Translations under genes and position numbers: made by a program
The notes under the pieces: model-generated
Databases searched by the model: none
Seen by the model: the letters and a program-made list of their open reading frames with translations, nothing else
What the model was told of the DNA's origin: nothing
Shown here: in pieces, positions 7,292-13,110 of the stretch
How the letters are laid out: every line of letters begins with the position of its first letter
Position numbering within the stretch: the first letter of the stretch is position 1
From: Candidatus Kaiserbacteria bacterium
GTDB lineage: Bacteria; Patescibacteriota; Minisyncoccia; Phycocordibacterales; UBA12088
Length of the DNA stretch: 13,120 nt
Direction of reading: 5' to 3'
Assembly: GCA_007116405.1 (NCBI GenBank)
Contig: SKIN01000015.1
Coordinates: forward strand, 1 to 13,120

Positions 7292-8215
7292 TTACCGCAT
7301 CGCTTCGATGCCGCTCGTTATCTCGGACACCTCTGCGGTGATGCTCGACTGTCGCGCCTTGTTGTAGGCAAGCGTCAGATCGCGGGCAATGTCCCGTGAA
7401 CGGTCGCTCGCGCTCTTCATCGCAACCATGCGTGCCGAGTGTTCAGAGGCGTTCGCTTCAAGGACCGCGTGGTACAGCACGACACCGATGAGGTACGGCA
7501 GCAACTCGTCAAATACGGCCTTCGGTGTCGGTTCAAACGTGTACTCGTTCTTCACTTCCTTGCGTGCAGCGTCGCGAAGCTCGCTGTACTTGCCCCGCTC
7601 AGGCACGATGCCTTCGATGACCTCTTCAAGGGTATCGAAGGCGACCGGAAGAAGCTGGCGGATGACAGGCTGCTGCACAAAGGTGGACTCAAAGTTGCTG
7701 TACACCAGCATGACCTTGTCGTACGCGCGTGTCGTATAATCCCCGATAATGGTCCGCGCGAGTTCGTCCGGGCTGCCGATAGCCACGTTCTCACCCCAGT
7801 GGTCGAGGTGGTCAACGATGCGAAACCCTCGCTTGCTGAAGTGCTCGTACCCTTTCTTTCCAATAGCGAGTATCGCGACTTGCTCTTTGCTCCACCCCTC
7901 TGCGGCGATGAGCTTGTGTACCGTCTTTAGGACATACCCGTTGAGGGAGCCGGCGAGCCCTCGGTCAGAAGTGATGACGACGATAAGAGCGGTTTCGACC
8001 GTGTCGCGCGGTGACACGAGTACGTGCTCGCGGATCTCACCCCGCTTCACAAGGCGACGCAAAAGACCGATGGCATGGAGAGCAAACGGGCGGGCCTCAA
8101 TAGCTGTCGCTTGACTGCGGCGCATCTTGACCGCCGAGACCGCCTCCATGGCTTTGGTGACCTGGTTTATTTTCTTGACGGCGCGTATTTTCCCTTTTAC
8201 TTCTTTGAGTGACAT
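7292..8215 (-). CDS. atpG: F1 ATP synthase gamma subunit
   Basis: Rotor shaft of F1. The 307 residues start MSLKEVKGKIRAVKKINQVT, the family-typical N-terminal helix (KxxIxxVKxxxxxTKAMEAVSAVKMRR), and end with the conserved C-terminal helix containing MKSASDRSRDIARDLTLAYN and ARQSSITAEVSEI. About 20 residues longer than E. coli gamma. An in-frame TTG at 8267-8269, preceded by AGGA with a 5-nt gap, would add 18 residues (MCCSFLHSRIRYHLAYSQ), but these are unlike any gamma N-terminus, so ATG 8213-8215 is preferred. The 132-nt gap to atpA is the longest within the operon and holds three adjacent hairpins. Confidence 0.96.
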   Translation of the reverse strand: MSLKEVKGKIRAVKKINQVTKAMEAVSAVKMRRSQATAIEARPFALHAIGLLRRLVKRGEIREHVLVSPRDTVETALIVVITSDRGLAGSLNGYVLKTVHKLIAAEGWSKEQVAILAIGKKGYEHFSKRGFRIVDHLDHWGENVAIGSPDELARTIIGDYTTRAYDKVMLVYSNFESTFVQQPVIRQLLPVAFDTLEEVIEGIVPERGKYSELRDAARKEVKNEYTFEPTPKAVFDELLPYLIGVVLYHAVLEANASEHSARMVAMKSASDRSRDIARDLTLAYNKARQSSITAEVSEITSGIEAMR

Positions 8216-8250
8216 TTGACTGTATGCTAGATGGTATCGTATCCTACTGT

Positions 8251-8345
8251 GTAGGAAGGAGCAGCACAACTCTTTCCTACTGTTCGCTCCGGAAACCCCG
8301 GAACGAACTCACGGCCTCGACGCAAACAACGTCGGGGCCTTTTCC
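8251..8345 (+). ncRNA. Candidate antisense small RNA or structured leader (three hairpins)
   Basis: Three hairpins tile the atpA-atpG gap. Hairpin 1 pairs 8251-8261 with 8270-8280 (11 pairs including one G-U in + RNA, 8-nt loop). Hairpin 2 pairs 8282-8292 with 8298-8308 (10 pairs and one mismatch, 5-nt loop). Hairpin 3 pairs 8313-8322 with 8330-8339 (10 pairs including one G-U in + RNA, 7-nt loop) and is followed on the + strand by TTTT (8340-8343), as in an intrinsic terminator. On the same strand, TTGACT (8216-8221), an 18-nt spacer and TATCCT (8240-8245) would start transcription near 8251-8252, exactly at hairpin 1. The alternative reading is a structured element of the minus-strand atp mRNA controlling atpG. 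Hairpins are certain as sequence; the RNA itself is inference. Confidence 0.35.
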
Positions 8346-8347
8346 TG

Positions 8348-9910
8348 TTACGTGAACAGGTCCTTGTGTGCCTCTTTGAACTTCTCATATCCCGCTATCA
8401 GTTTCTCCTTGGTGTGTTCCGTGAGGTCCTTGCTCTCAGCGATGTCCTCAACCAGCGAAGTGTACTGACTCTTCATGAACGCGAGCATGGTCTCGGCGAC
8501 CTCGGCTGTGCGCTCGACCGGCACCGTGTCGAAGAGACCTTCATTGCCTGCAAGGAGTACGACGACCTGGTCCTGAAACGGCATGGGTGAGCTGTGGGGC
8601 TGCTTGAGTATCTCTACGAGGCGGGCTCCTTTGTTGAGACGCTTCGTGGTCTCCGCATCGAGGTCGCTCGCGAACTGTGCGAACGCTTCAAGTTCTCGAT
8701 ACTGCGCGAGTTCGATACGCATCTTTCCCGCGACTTTTTTCATCGCTTTGGTCTGTGCCGCACTTCCGACGCGTGATACCGAGAGGCCGACGTTGATGGC
8801 GGGGCGGACACCTTTGTTGAAGAGGTTGGTCTCGAGGTATATCTGGCCGTCGGTAATGGAGATGACGTTGGTTGGGATGTACGCGGACACGTCCCCTTCC
8901 TGTGTCTCGATAATGGGGAGTGCGGTGATGGAGCCGCCGCCATGCTCCTTGGAGAGTTTCGCGGAGCGCTCAAGCAAGCGTGAGTGAAGGTAAAAGATGT
9001 CACCGGGGAACGCCTCGCGGCCGGGCGGTCGGCGCAACAGGAGGGAAACCTCGCGGTACGCTACCGATTGCTTTGAAAGGTCATCGTAAATGATGACGGC
9101 GTCCTTGCCCTGCTCCATGAAGTACTCGGCCATCGAAACGCCGGCGTACGGCGCGAGGAACTGCAGCGCCGCAGGATCAGACGCCGGAGCGTTCACTACG
9201 ATGGTGTAGTCAAGCGCCCCCGCCTCTTTCAGCTTCGCGACTATCTTCGCCGTCTTGCTCTCCTTCTGGCCGATGGCTACGTAAACACAGATGGGGCGCT
9301 TCTCTTTTGGTTCATTCTTCTGGTTTAAAATGGTGTCGATAGCGATGGTGGTCTTACCGGTGAAGCGGTCACCGATGATGAGTTCGCGCTGTCCTCGGCC
9401 GATGGGGACCATGCTGTCGACCGCCTTTAGTCCCGTGTGAACCGGCTCATTCACGGGCGCGCGCTCTATGACCGGATGCGCGGAGCGCTCCATGGGGTAC
9501 ATGAGCTCGCTCTCAATGGGGCCTTTGCCATCCAAGGGCTCACCGAGTGTGTTCACTACCCTGCCTACAAGGGCGTTGCCGACAGGGACGGAGAGGACTC
9601 GACCGGTCGAACGTACGGTCATGCCCTCTTTGACCCGGCGCGTATCGCCAAGGACCACCACGCGGACGGTGTGTTGTTCGAGGTTGAGCACCATTCCGAA
9701 CAATTTGCCCTCTTCCTGTATCGCGTTCTTAAGAGGGACATCGGTCGAAGTATCGAACTCGACCATTTCCGCCATGAGCGCGTTCGGCAGCCCGTCGATT
9801 TCGGCGACACCGTCACCTACCATGACGACGGTACCTACGCCCTCGGCCTCTACCGTGGGTTCGAACGACTCTATGTGCTTGCGGAGTTTATCTACTATCG
9901 TTGTGGTCAT
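8348..9910 (-). CDS. atpA: F1 ATP synthase alpha subunit
   Basis: Regulatory, nucleotide-binding subunit of F1, alternating with beta in the hexamer. At 520 aa it is near the usual 500-515. It has an N-terminal barrel with GTVVMVGDGVAEIDGLPNA, the Walker A loop GDRFTGKT at residues 180-187, AIGQKESKTAKIV, the Walker B region AVIIYDDLSKQSVAYRE (Asp276-Asp277), the RRPPGREAFPGDIFYLHSRL motif, and the arginine finger Arg380 in SVSRVGSAAQ, which reaches into the catalytic site of beta. The C-terminus ends KFKEAHKDLFT. ATG at 9908-9910 follows the atpH stop by 3 nt, so translation is probably coupled; no Shine-Dalgarno is seen. TAA at 8348-8350 lies just beside hairpin 3 of the atpA-atpG gap. Confidence 0.98.
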   Translation of the reverse strand: MTTTIVDKLRKHIESFEPTVEAEGVGTVVMVGDGVAEIDGLPNALMAEMVEFDTSTDVPLKNAIQEEGKLFGMVLNLEQHTVRVVVLGDTRRVKEGMTVRSTGRVLSVPVGNALVGRVVNTLGEPLDGKGPIESELMYPMERSAHPVIERAPVNEPVHTGLKAVDSMVPIGRGQRELIIGDRFTGKTTIAIDTILNQKNEPKEKRPICVYVAIGQKESKTAKIVAKLKEAGALDYTIVVNAPASDPAALQFLAPYAGVSMAEYFMEQGKDAVIIYDDLSKQSVAYREVSLLLRRPPGREAFPGDIFYLHSRLLERSAKLSKEHGGGSITALPIIETQEGDVSAYIPTNVISITDGQIYLETNLFNKGVRPAINVGLSVSRVGSAAQTKAMKKVAGKMRIELAQYRELEAFAQFASDLDAETTKRLNKGARLVEILKQPHSSPMPFQDQVVVLLAGNEGLFDTVPVERTAEVAETMLAFMKSQYTSLVEDIAESKDLTEHTKEKLIAGYEKFKEAHKDLFT

Positions 9911-9913
9911 AGG

Positions 9914-10315
9914 CTATGCGGTAGTTACTAATCGTGTATACAATTCCAATAATGCGCGTTTGTGGGTCTTATCAAGGCGTGTTCCGTTCGCCTCTATCGC
10001 GTACCCTCCGACGACGCTCTCGTCGATGCGAGTCACACACTGTGCCGGGTCAACGCCTAGCTTCTCGGCGTCACGCTTGATGGCATCGGCGTGCTTGTCA
10101 CGGTCAACAGCCCGTGCGACACGTACTTCCCTGCGCTCGCGCACCGAACGCCGCCGCTCCAGGCGCTCGTACTCCCTCGCTATTGCAGGGAGGAGAGCGC
10201 GATGTCCCCGTTCATCAAGGATGCGCACAAGATTTGCGACCATGCTCTCCTGCGTCGCTTCATCTGTGGTCGCTGCCGCTTCGTAGAGTGCTTCTGCGTA
10301 GTGTGCCGCTTTCAT
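9914..10315 (-). CDS. atpH: F1 ATP synthase delta subunit, short form
   Basis: Peripheral-stalk subunit that ties the b dimer to the top of the F1 hexamer. The 133 residues begin MKAAHYAEALYEAA, as in delta/OSCP proteins (YAxALxE). The C-terminal part carries the conserved RIDESVVGGYAIEANG and LDKTHKRALLELYTRL segments. The usual length is about 175-185 aa. The deficit falls in the N-terminal helical domain, which here seems to span only about 55 residues before an Arg-rich helix (YERLERRRSVRERREVRVAR). Assignment relies on these motifs and on the position between atpF and atpA. Starts 9 nt after the atpF stop; TAG lies 3 nt before the atpA ATG. Confidence 0.9.
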   Translation of the reverse strand: MKAAHYAEALYEAAATTDEATQESMVANLVRILDERGHRALLPAIAREYERLERRRSVRERREVRVARAVDRDKHADAIKRDAEKLGVDPAQCVTRIDESVVGGYAIEANGTRLDKTHKRALLELYTRLVTTA

Positions 10316-10324
10316 AGGTGTGTG

Positions 10325-10780
10325 TTATGCGCTCCGTTCGCGCAAGGTCTTCTCTGCCCCGAGTACGATGAGTTGTGCTATTTGCTCTTTACTCTTTACC
10401 AGTGCTTCACGCTGCACCTCCTCGCCCTTGAGTGTCGCTTCCGCAAGGATGCGTTCCCCCTTTTCTTGCGCCTCGCGCATGATCTCAGTTTCTTTGCTCT
10501 TCGCGGTCTCCCTCGCTTGCGCGATGAGTGCCTGCGCGTCGAGTGCCGCGGCGGCGAGGATGTCCGCCTTCTTTGCGTCCGCGTCCTTGAGTGCGGCAGC
10601 CGCTCGCTCCGCGTCAGCCACTCCCTGGATGATCTGCGCTCGGCGATTCTCGATGAGATTCGTGATCGGCTTGTACAAGAAATACCATAGTACGCCAAGC
10701 AAGATACCGAAGTTGAGTATCTGTATAGCGAGTATCCTCCAATCGATACCGAATACTTCTATGATCTGCTCCATGGTCAT
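10325..10780 (-). CDS. atpF: Fo ATP synthase b subunit
   Basis: Peripheral-stalk subunit anchored in the membrane, which holds alpha/beta static against rotation. At 151 aa it is normal length. A single N-terminal membrane helix (about residues 14-36, RILAIQILNFGILLGVLWYF) is followed by YKPI and a long Ala/Glu/Lys-rich right-handed-type coiled coil (DAERAAAALKDADAKKADIL and beyond) to the C-terminus. Two possible starts are in frame: ATG at 10778-10780 and a second ATG at 10772-10774 (MEQIIEVFGIDW). No Shine-Dalgarno supports either. Only one b gene is present, so a b homodimer is expected. It lies 34 nt after atpE and 9 nt before atpH. Confidence 0.95.
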   Translation of the reverse strand: MTMEQIIEVFGIDWRILAIQILNFGILLGVLWYFLYKPITNLIENRRAQIIQGVADAERAAAALKDADAKKADILAAAALDAQALIAQARETAKSKETEIMREAQEKGERILAEATLKGEEVQREALVKSKEQIAQLIVLGAEKTLRERSA

Positions 10781-10814
10781 TGGTCACGTCCGAGTCTACC
10801 CCGGGTGTGACGTA

Positions 10815-11045
10815 CTAGGTGAACTTGATAATAAAGCCAACGACGACCGCAAAGATGGCGAGCGCCTCGGTGAAGGCGATACCGATGAACATCGTGGTCT
10901 GTATTTTGCCGGACGCATCAGGATTCCTCCCGATAGCTTCGAGAGCCTTGCCAACGAGGTGGCCGATACCCAGTGCGGGGCCGATGACACCAACTGCGAC
11001 TACGAGTGCCATCGCGAGGGCCTTTATGGATTCAACATCTTCCAT
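10815..11045 (-). CDS. atpE: Fo ATP synthase c subunit (rotor ring)
   Basis: Proteolipid that forms the membrane rotor. The 76 residues form a helical hairpin: helix 1 has the glycine pattern GPALGIGHLVGKA (22-34), the polar loop is RNPDASGK (40-47), and helix 2 contains the ion-binding carboxylate Glu60 in GIAFTEALAIF. The positions that supply extra Na+ ligands in Ilyobacter-type rings (Gln in helix 1, Ser after the Glu, Tyr four residues further) are Ile27, Ala61 and Phe65 here, so protons rather than sodium are the predicted coupling ion. ATG at 11043-11045; the upstream 84 nt are AT-rich near the start, lack a Shine-Dalgarno, and contain a strong hairpin close to atpB. Confidence 0.96.
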   Translation of the reverse strand: MEDVESIKALAMALVVAVGVIGPALGIGHLVGKALEAIGRNPDASGKIQTTMFIGIAFTEALAIFAVVVGFIIKFT

Positions 11046-11091
11046 ACTATTGTTATGTATTACAACGATTGATAATGCTGGGTATCTGGAC

Positions 11092-11122
11092 CCATATCAA
11101 GCACCGGAAGTGCCTGATATGG
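11092..11122 (-). promoter_or_regulatory. Strong hairpin in atpB-atpE intergenic region
   Basis: CCATATCA (11092-11099) pairs with TGATATGG (11115-11122), and GCAC (11101-11104) with GTGC (11110-11113), around a 5-nt loop. The single non-Watson-Crick position (11100/11114) becomes a U-G wobble in the minus-strand mRNA, giving a continuous 13-step stem that begins 7 nt after the atpB stop. No T-tract follows, so it is not an intrinsic terminator. A role in RNA stability or processing that raises c-subunit output relative to subunit a is plausible but inferred. Confidence 0.6.
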
Positions 11123-11129
11123 AGCCGGA

Positions 11130-11966
11130 TCAGTGTGCTTCGTGGGGTGATATTGCTAATTTGATAAAGAATAGGGTCAGGAGGGCGAATATCGAGGCCT
11201 GGACAAAGCCGACCAGCACCTCGTACATAAGGAGTGGTATCGGGACGAGATACGGCGCAAAGAACATAGCGACCAGTATCAACGTCTTCCCCGCGAACAT
11301 GTTACCAAAGAGACGGAAGGAGAACGAGATGAGTCGGGCAAATTCTGAGATGAGTTCGATGATGCCAACGAGGAATCCTACGGGGGATCTGAAGTTAAAG
11401 AACTTGCTAAGGTACGGACGTATGCCGAGGTAGAAGAAGCCGGAGAATTCGATAACGAGAAATGCTATGACCGCGAGTGCCAGGGTCACGTTTAGGTCAG
11501 TCGCAATGGGGTGGAACAAATACACGTAGCTTGCCTTCTCGGTGGCACCATCCACCATATGCGCTTCGGCGCGGTCGTAGACGTGTATAGAACCGACGCC
11601 CGGCAGAAGTCCCATCCAGTTCCCAAGGAGGATGAACATGAACAGGGTGACAATGAGGGGAAAGAAGCGAAGCGCAAGCGTGCGGGATTCGAGCACCTCT
11701 TCTATGTAGTTGAGGAGGAAACCGAACACGGTCTCAAAGAAGGTTTGGAGTCTGCTTGGTATCTTGGTGAGGTTGCGGCCGACGAGGATGCCGATAGTGA
11801 TGAGTACCGCCATGACGAGCCAACTCATGAGGAGCGTGTTCGTAATGGGCATCCCAAAGATGTGGGTGACCGCTTCGGCTTTGAGGGTGATATGTATCCC
11901 TTCGTGCATATGACGATGTCGACAACAAAAAACCGCTGCGTCTTTGGCCCATGACGCTGTAGACAC
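11130..11966 (-). CDS. atpB: Fo ATP synthase a subunit (proton channel)
   Basis: Stator membrane subunit that holds the two proton half-channels beside the c-ring. The protein is 278 aa from GTG (11964-11966) or 259 aa from ATG (11907-11909). Conserved core: the HIFGMPITNTLLMSW N-terminal region, several membrane helices, GNWMGLLPGVGSI, the ATDLNVTLALAVIAF segment, and the essential arginine in SFRLFGNMFAGK (Arg218 by GTG numbering), followed by the last helix ending KLAISPHEAH. The E. coli Glu219 position is Lys here. Family members I recall begin near MHEGIHITLKAEAVTHIFG, favouring the ATG, but only the GTG has a good Shine-Dalgarno (AAGGA at 11976-11980, 9-nt gap). The first 19 residues are not obviously conserved, so the start is unsettled. 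First gene of the operon. Confidence 0.95.
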   Translation of the reverse strand: MSTASWAKDAAVFCCRHRHMHEGIHITLKAEAVTHIFGMPITNTLLMSWLVMAVLITIGILVGRNLTKIPSRLQTFFETVFGFLLNYIEEVLESRTLALRFFPLIVTLFMFILLGNWMGLLPGVGSIHVYDRAEAHMVDGATEKASYVYLFHPIATDLNVTLALAVIAFLVIEFSGFFYLGIRPYLSKFFNFRSPVGFLVGIIELISEFARLISFSFRLFGNMFAGKTLILVAMFFAPYLVPIPLLMYEVLVGFVQASIFALLTLFFIKLAISPHEAH

Positions 11967-12024
11967 CGGTTTTCATCCTTTTCAACCACGGGCACTTCGT
12001 ACGGTCGGAAAAACGGATGCCCGT

Positions 12025-12053
12025 ACTATAGCATCGTTGCGGGTGAAATACAA
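12025..12053 (-). promoter_or_regulatory. Extended -10 promoter of the atp operon
   Basis: On the minus strand, TTGTAT (12048-12053), a 17-nt spacer and TATAGT (12025-12030), preceded by TGC to give an extended -10 element. The predicted start is near 12018, about 52 nt before the GTG start of atpB or about 109 nt before its ATG. It lies 14 nt past the stop of the upstream gene, in an AT-richer patch. It is the best promoter candidate for the eight-gene operon. Confidence 0.6.
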
Positions 12054-12067
12054 AGTAAAGAATACGG

Positions 12068-12871
12068 TCACGGGAGTGCGGGAGGGCACACGCCATCGCG
12101 CGGTGCGCTCATCACTTGTGAGACGAGGAGGACGTCGCTGTCGTCGTTTCCCTCTTGTTGTACCGTGCCGGCGAGGACCACGTAGACCGCGTCACCCGCT
12201 GTCCTGCTGCGCCCCTGGTAGACCGCTTGCAGTATCGCCTGTGAACGCTTGTCGTCAGAGAGGGTAAGCTGCCTGCCGCCACAGGTCGTGAAGGTGCGCG
12301 TGGCATTGGTGTAGGTAAAGAAGCCGTGTACCACCGCATGACCTTCTTCAAGCATGACTTCGTAGAGGGTTGCCCCTGTCGTGGTGAAGTACCGCGCGGA
12401 CGCGCTTCCCTCCCACGAGGCGATGACAAGTTCATCACGCACGGAAAGTGTGACACCGTCCCCCCGAACAATGGGTACCGCATTGCTTCCAAGGTACCCC
12501 CCACCGTCTCGTAGTGCGACGACGATGAAATGGTCACCGCTACCGAGACCATCCCGTAACAACAGCATCGCGGCATCGTCGACGCCGTTGCCGGTAAGGT
12601 CACCGAATGCGGGGGCACCGGTGACGCGGAGCGTGTACTCACGCTCACCCTCTCTATAGCGAGCGACTCCATCGCGCAACGCCACCTCACGATCACCGAC
12701 ACGTACCGTGACATCAAGCGGTGAGCCGGGCAAAGCAAGGAATGGTTCTATCTCGAGGGACAGGGGTGTCGTCTTGTTCACGAGGAGTGTGTTGCCGATG
12801 ATGAACGCAAGAACGGCCAGTGCAAGCAGTACACCGGTCCACCAGACATACGGACGAAGGCGGCCCCGCAT
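12068..12871 (-). CDS. Membrane-anchored exported protein of unknown function
   Basis: A 267-aa protein with Arg-rich N-terminus MRGRLRPYVW, one hydrophobic helix (about residues 11-31) and no lipobox cysteine, so a type II membrane protein with the rest outside the cytoplasm is expected. The extracellular part includes a beta-rich segment and FGDLTGNGVDDAAMLLL (89-105), an Asp/Gly loop resembling the calcium-binding type loops of FG-GAP/VCBS-like repeats. There is also a later region LTLSDDKRSQAILQAVYQG and AVYVVLAGTVQQEG. Only two cysteines occur (197 and 262), which could form a disulfide. I do not recognise a named family; similarity to NlpE-like lipoprotein domains is only an impression. 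ATG 12869-12871; a purine-rich GAGGGGAG lies 21 nt upstream. No promoter is visible between it and tRNA-Pro(CGG), so co-transcription with the tRNAs is possible. Confidence 0.75.
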   Translation of the reverse strand: MRGRLRPYVWWTGVLLALAVLAFIIGNTLLVNKTTPLSLEIEPFLALPGSPLDVTVRVGDREVALRDGVARYREGEREYTLRVTGAPAFGDLTGNGVDDAAMLLLRDGLGSGDHFIVVALRDGGGYLGSNAVPIVRGDGVTLSVRDELVIASWEGSASARYFTTTGATLYEVMLEEGHAVVHGFFTYTNATRTFTTCGGRQLTLSDDKRSQAILQAVYQGRSRTAGDAVYVVLAGTVQQEGNDDSDVLLVSQVMSAPRDGVCPPALP

Positions 12872-12922
12872 AGCGTCACGCGAGGCGGGGTTCTCCCCTC
12901 TTAGGCTGCTGTGTTCTCACCA

Positions 12923-12996
12923 TGGTCGGGGTGCCGAGAATCGAACTCGAGTCTCACGCACCCGAAGCGTGTATACTACCACTGTACTACACCCCG
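12923..12996 (-). tRNA. tRNA-Pro (anticodon CGG), CCA encoded
   Basis: A complete cloverleaf reads on the minus strand: acceptor CGGGGTG/CACCCCG, D arm with a minimal 7-nt loop AGTGGTA, anticodon stem CACGC/GCGTG with loop TTCGGGT (anticodon CGG, G37), variable loop of 4 nt, T arm with loop TTCGATT. The C1-G72 pair, A73 and G35-G36 are the proline identity elements known for bacterial tRNA-Pro. The terminal CCA is encoded (12923-12925). It decodes CCG. Confidence 0.97.
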
Positions 12997-13014
12997 ACGA
13001 TGGTTTGAACGCAC

Positions 13015-13038
13015 ATAAAAGCGAGGATACTCTCCTCG
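13015..13038 (-). terminator. Terminator-like hairpin between the two tRNA-Pro genes
   Basis: On the minus strand, CGAGGA (13038-13033), loop GAGTA and TCCTCG (13027-13022) form a 6-bp stem followed by CTTTTAT. It starts 1 nt beyond the tRNA-Pro(GGG) discriminator base. It has the form of a short intrinsic terminator; with only 6 bp and four T residues it may be leaky or act as a 3'-end processing signal. Confidence 0.5.
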
Positions 13039-13039
13039 G

Positions 13040-13110
13040 TCGGGGTGCCGAGAATCGAACTCGGGTCACACCCACCCCATGGGCGCATACTACCACTGTA
13101 CTACACCCCG
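13040..13110 (-). tRNA. tRNA-Pro (anticodon GGG), CCA not encoded
   Basis: The cloverleaf on the minus strand has the same acceptor, D arm and T loop as the neighbouring tRNA-Pro(CGG), with anticodon stem CGCCC/GGGTG and loop ATGGGGT (anticodon GGG, G37). C1-G72, A73 and G35-G36 are present. The discriminator is followed by CCG, not CCA, so the 3' end would need a CCA-adding enzyme. It decodes CCC and, by wobble, CCU. Confidence 0.96.

Noticed and set aside
8216..8269. Extension of gamma to a TTG start with a good AGGA spacing
   Set aside because: The extra 18 residues are unlike gamma N-termini, and the stretch is occupied by overlapping hairpins; the family start MSLKEV at 8215 is preferred.
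11734..12096. Minus-strand frame with an ATG immediately after AAGG upstream of atpB
   Set aside because: It overlaps atpB in another frame, has low-complexity His/Arg/Pro composition and no recognisable protein character.
12887..12898. GGGG/CCCC mini-hairpin between tRNA-Pro(CGG) and the 12871 gene
   Set aside because: Only 4 bp with a 4-nt loop and no T-tract; it covers the purine-rich motif but is too small to call regulatory.
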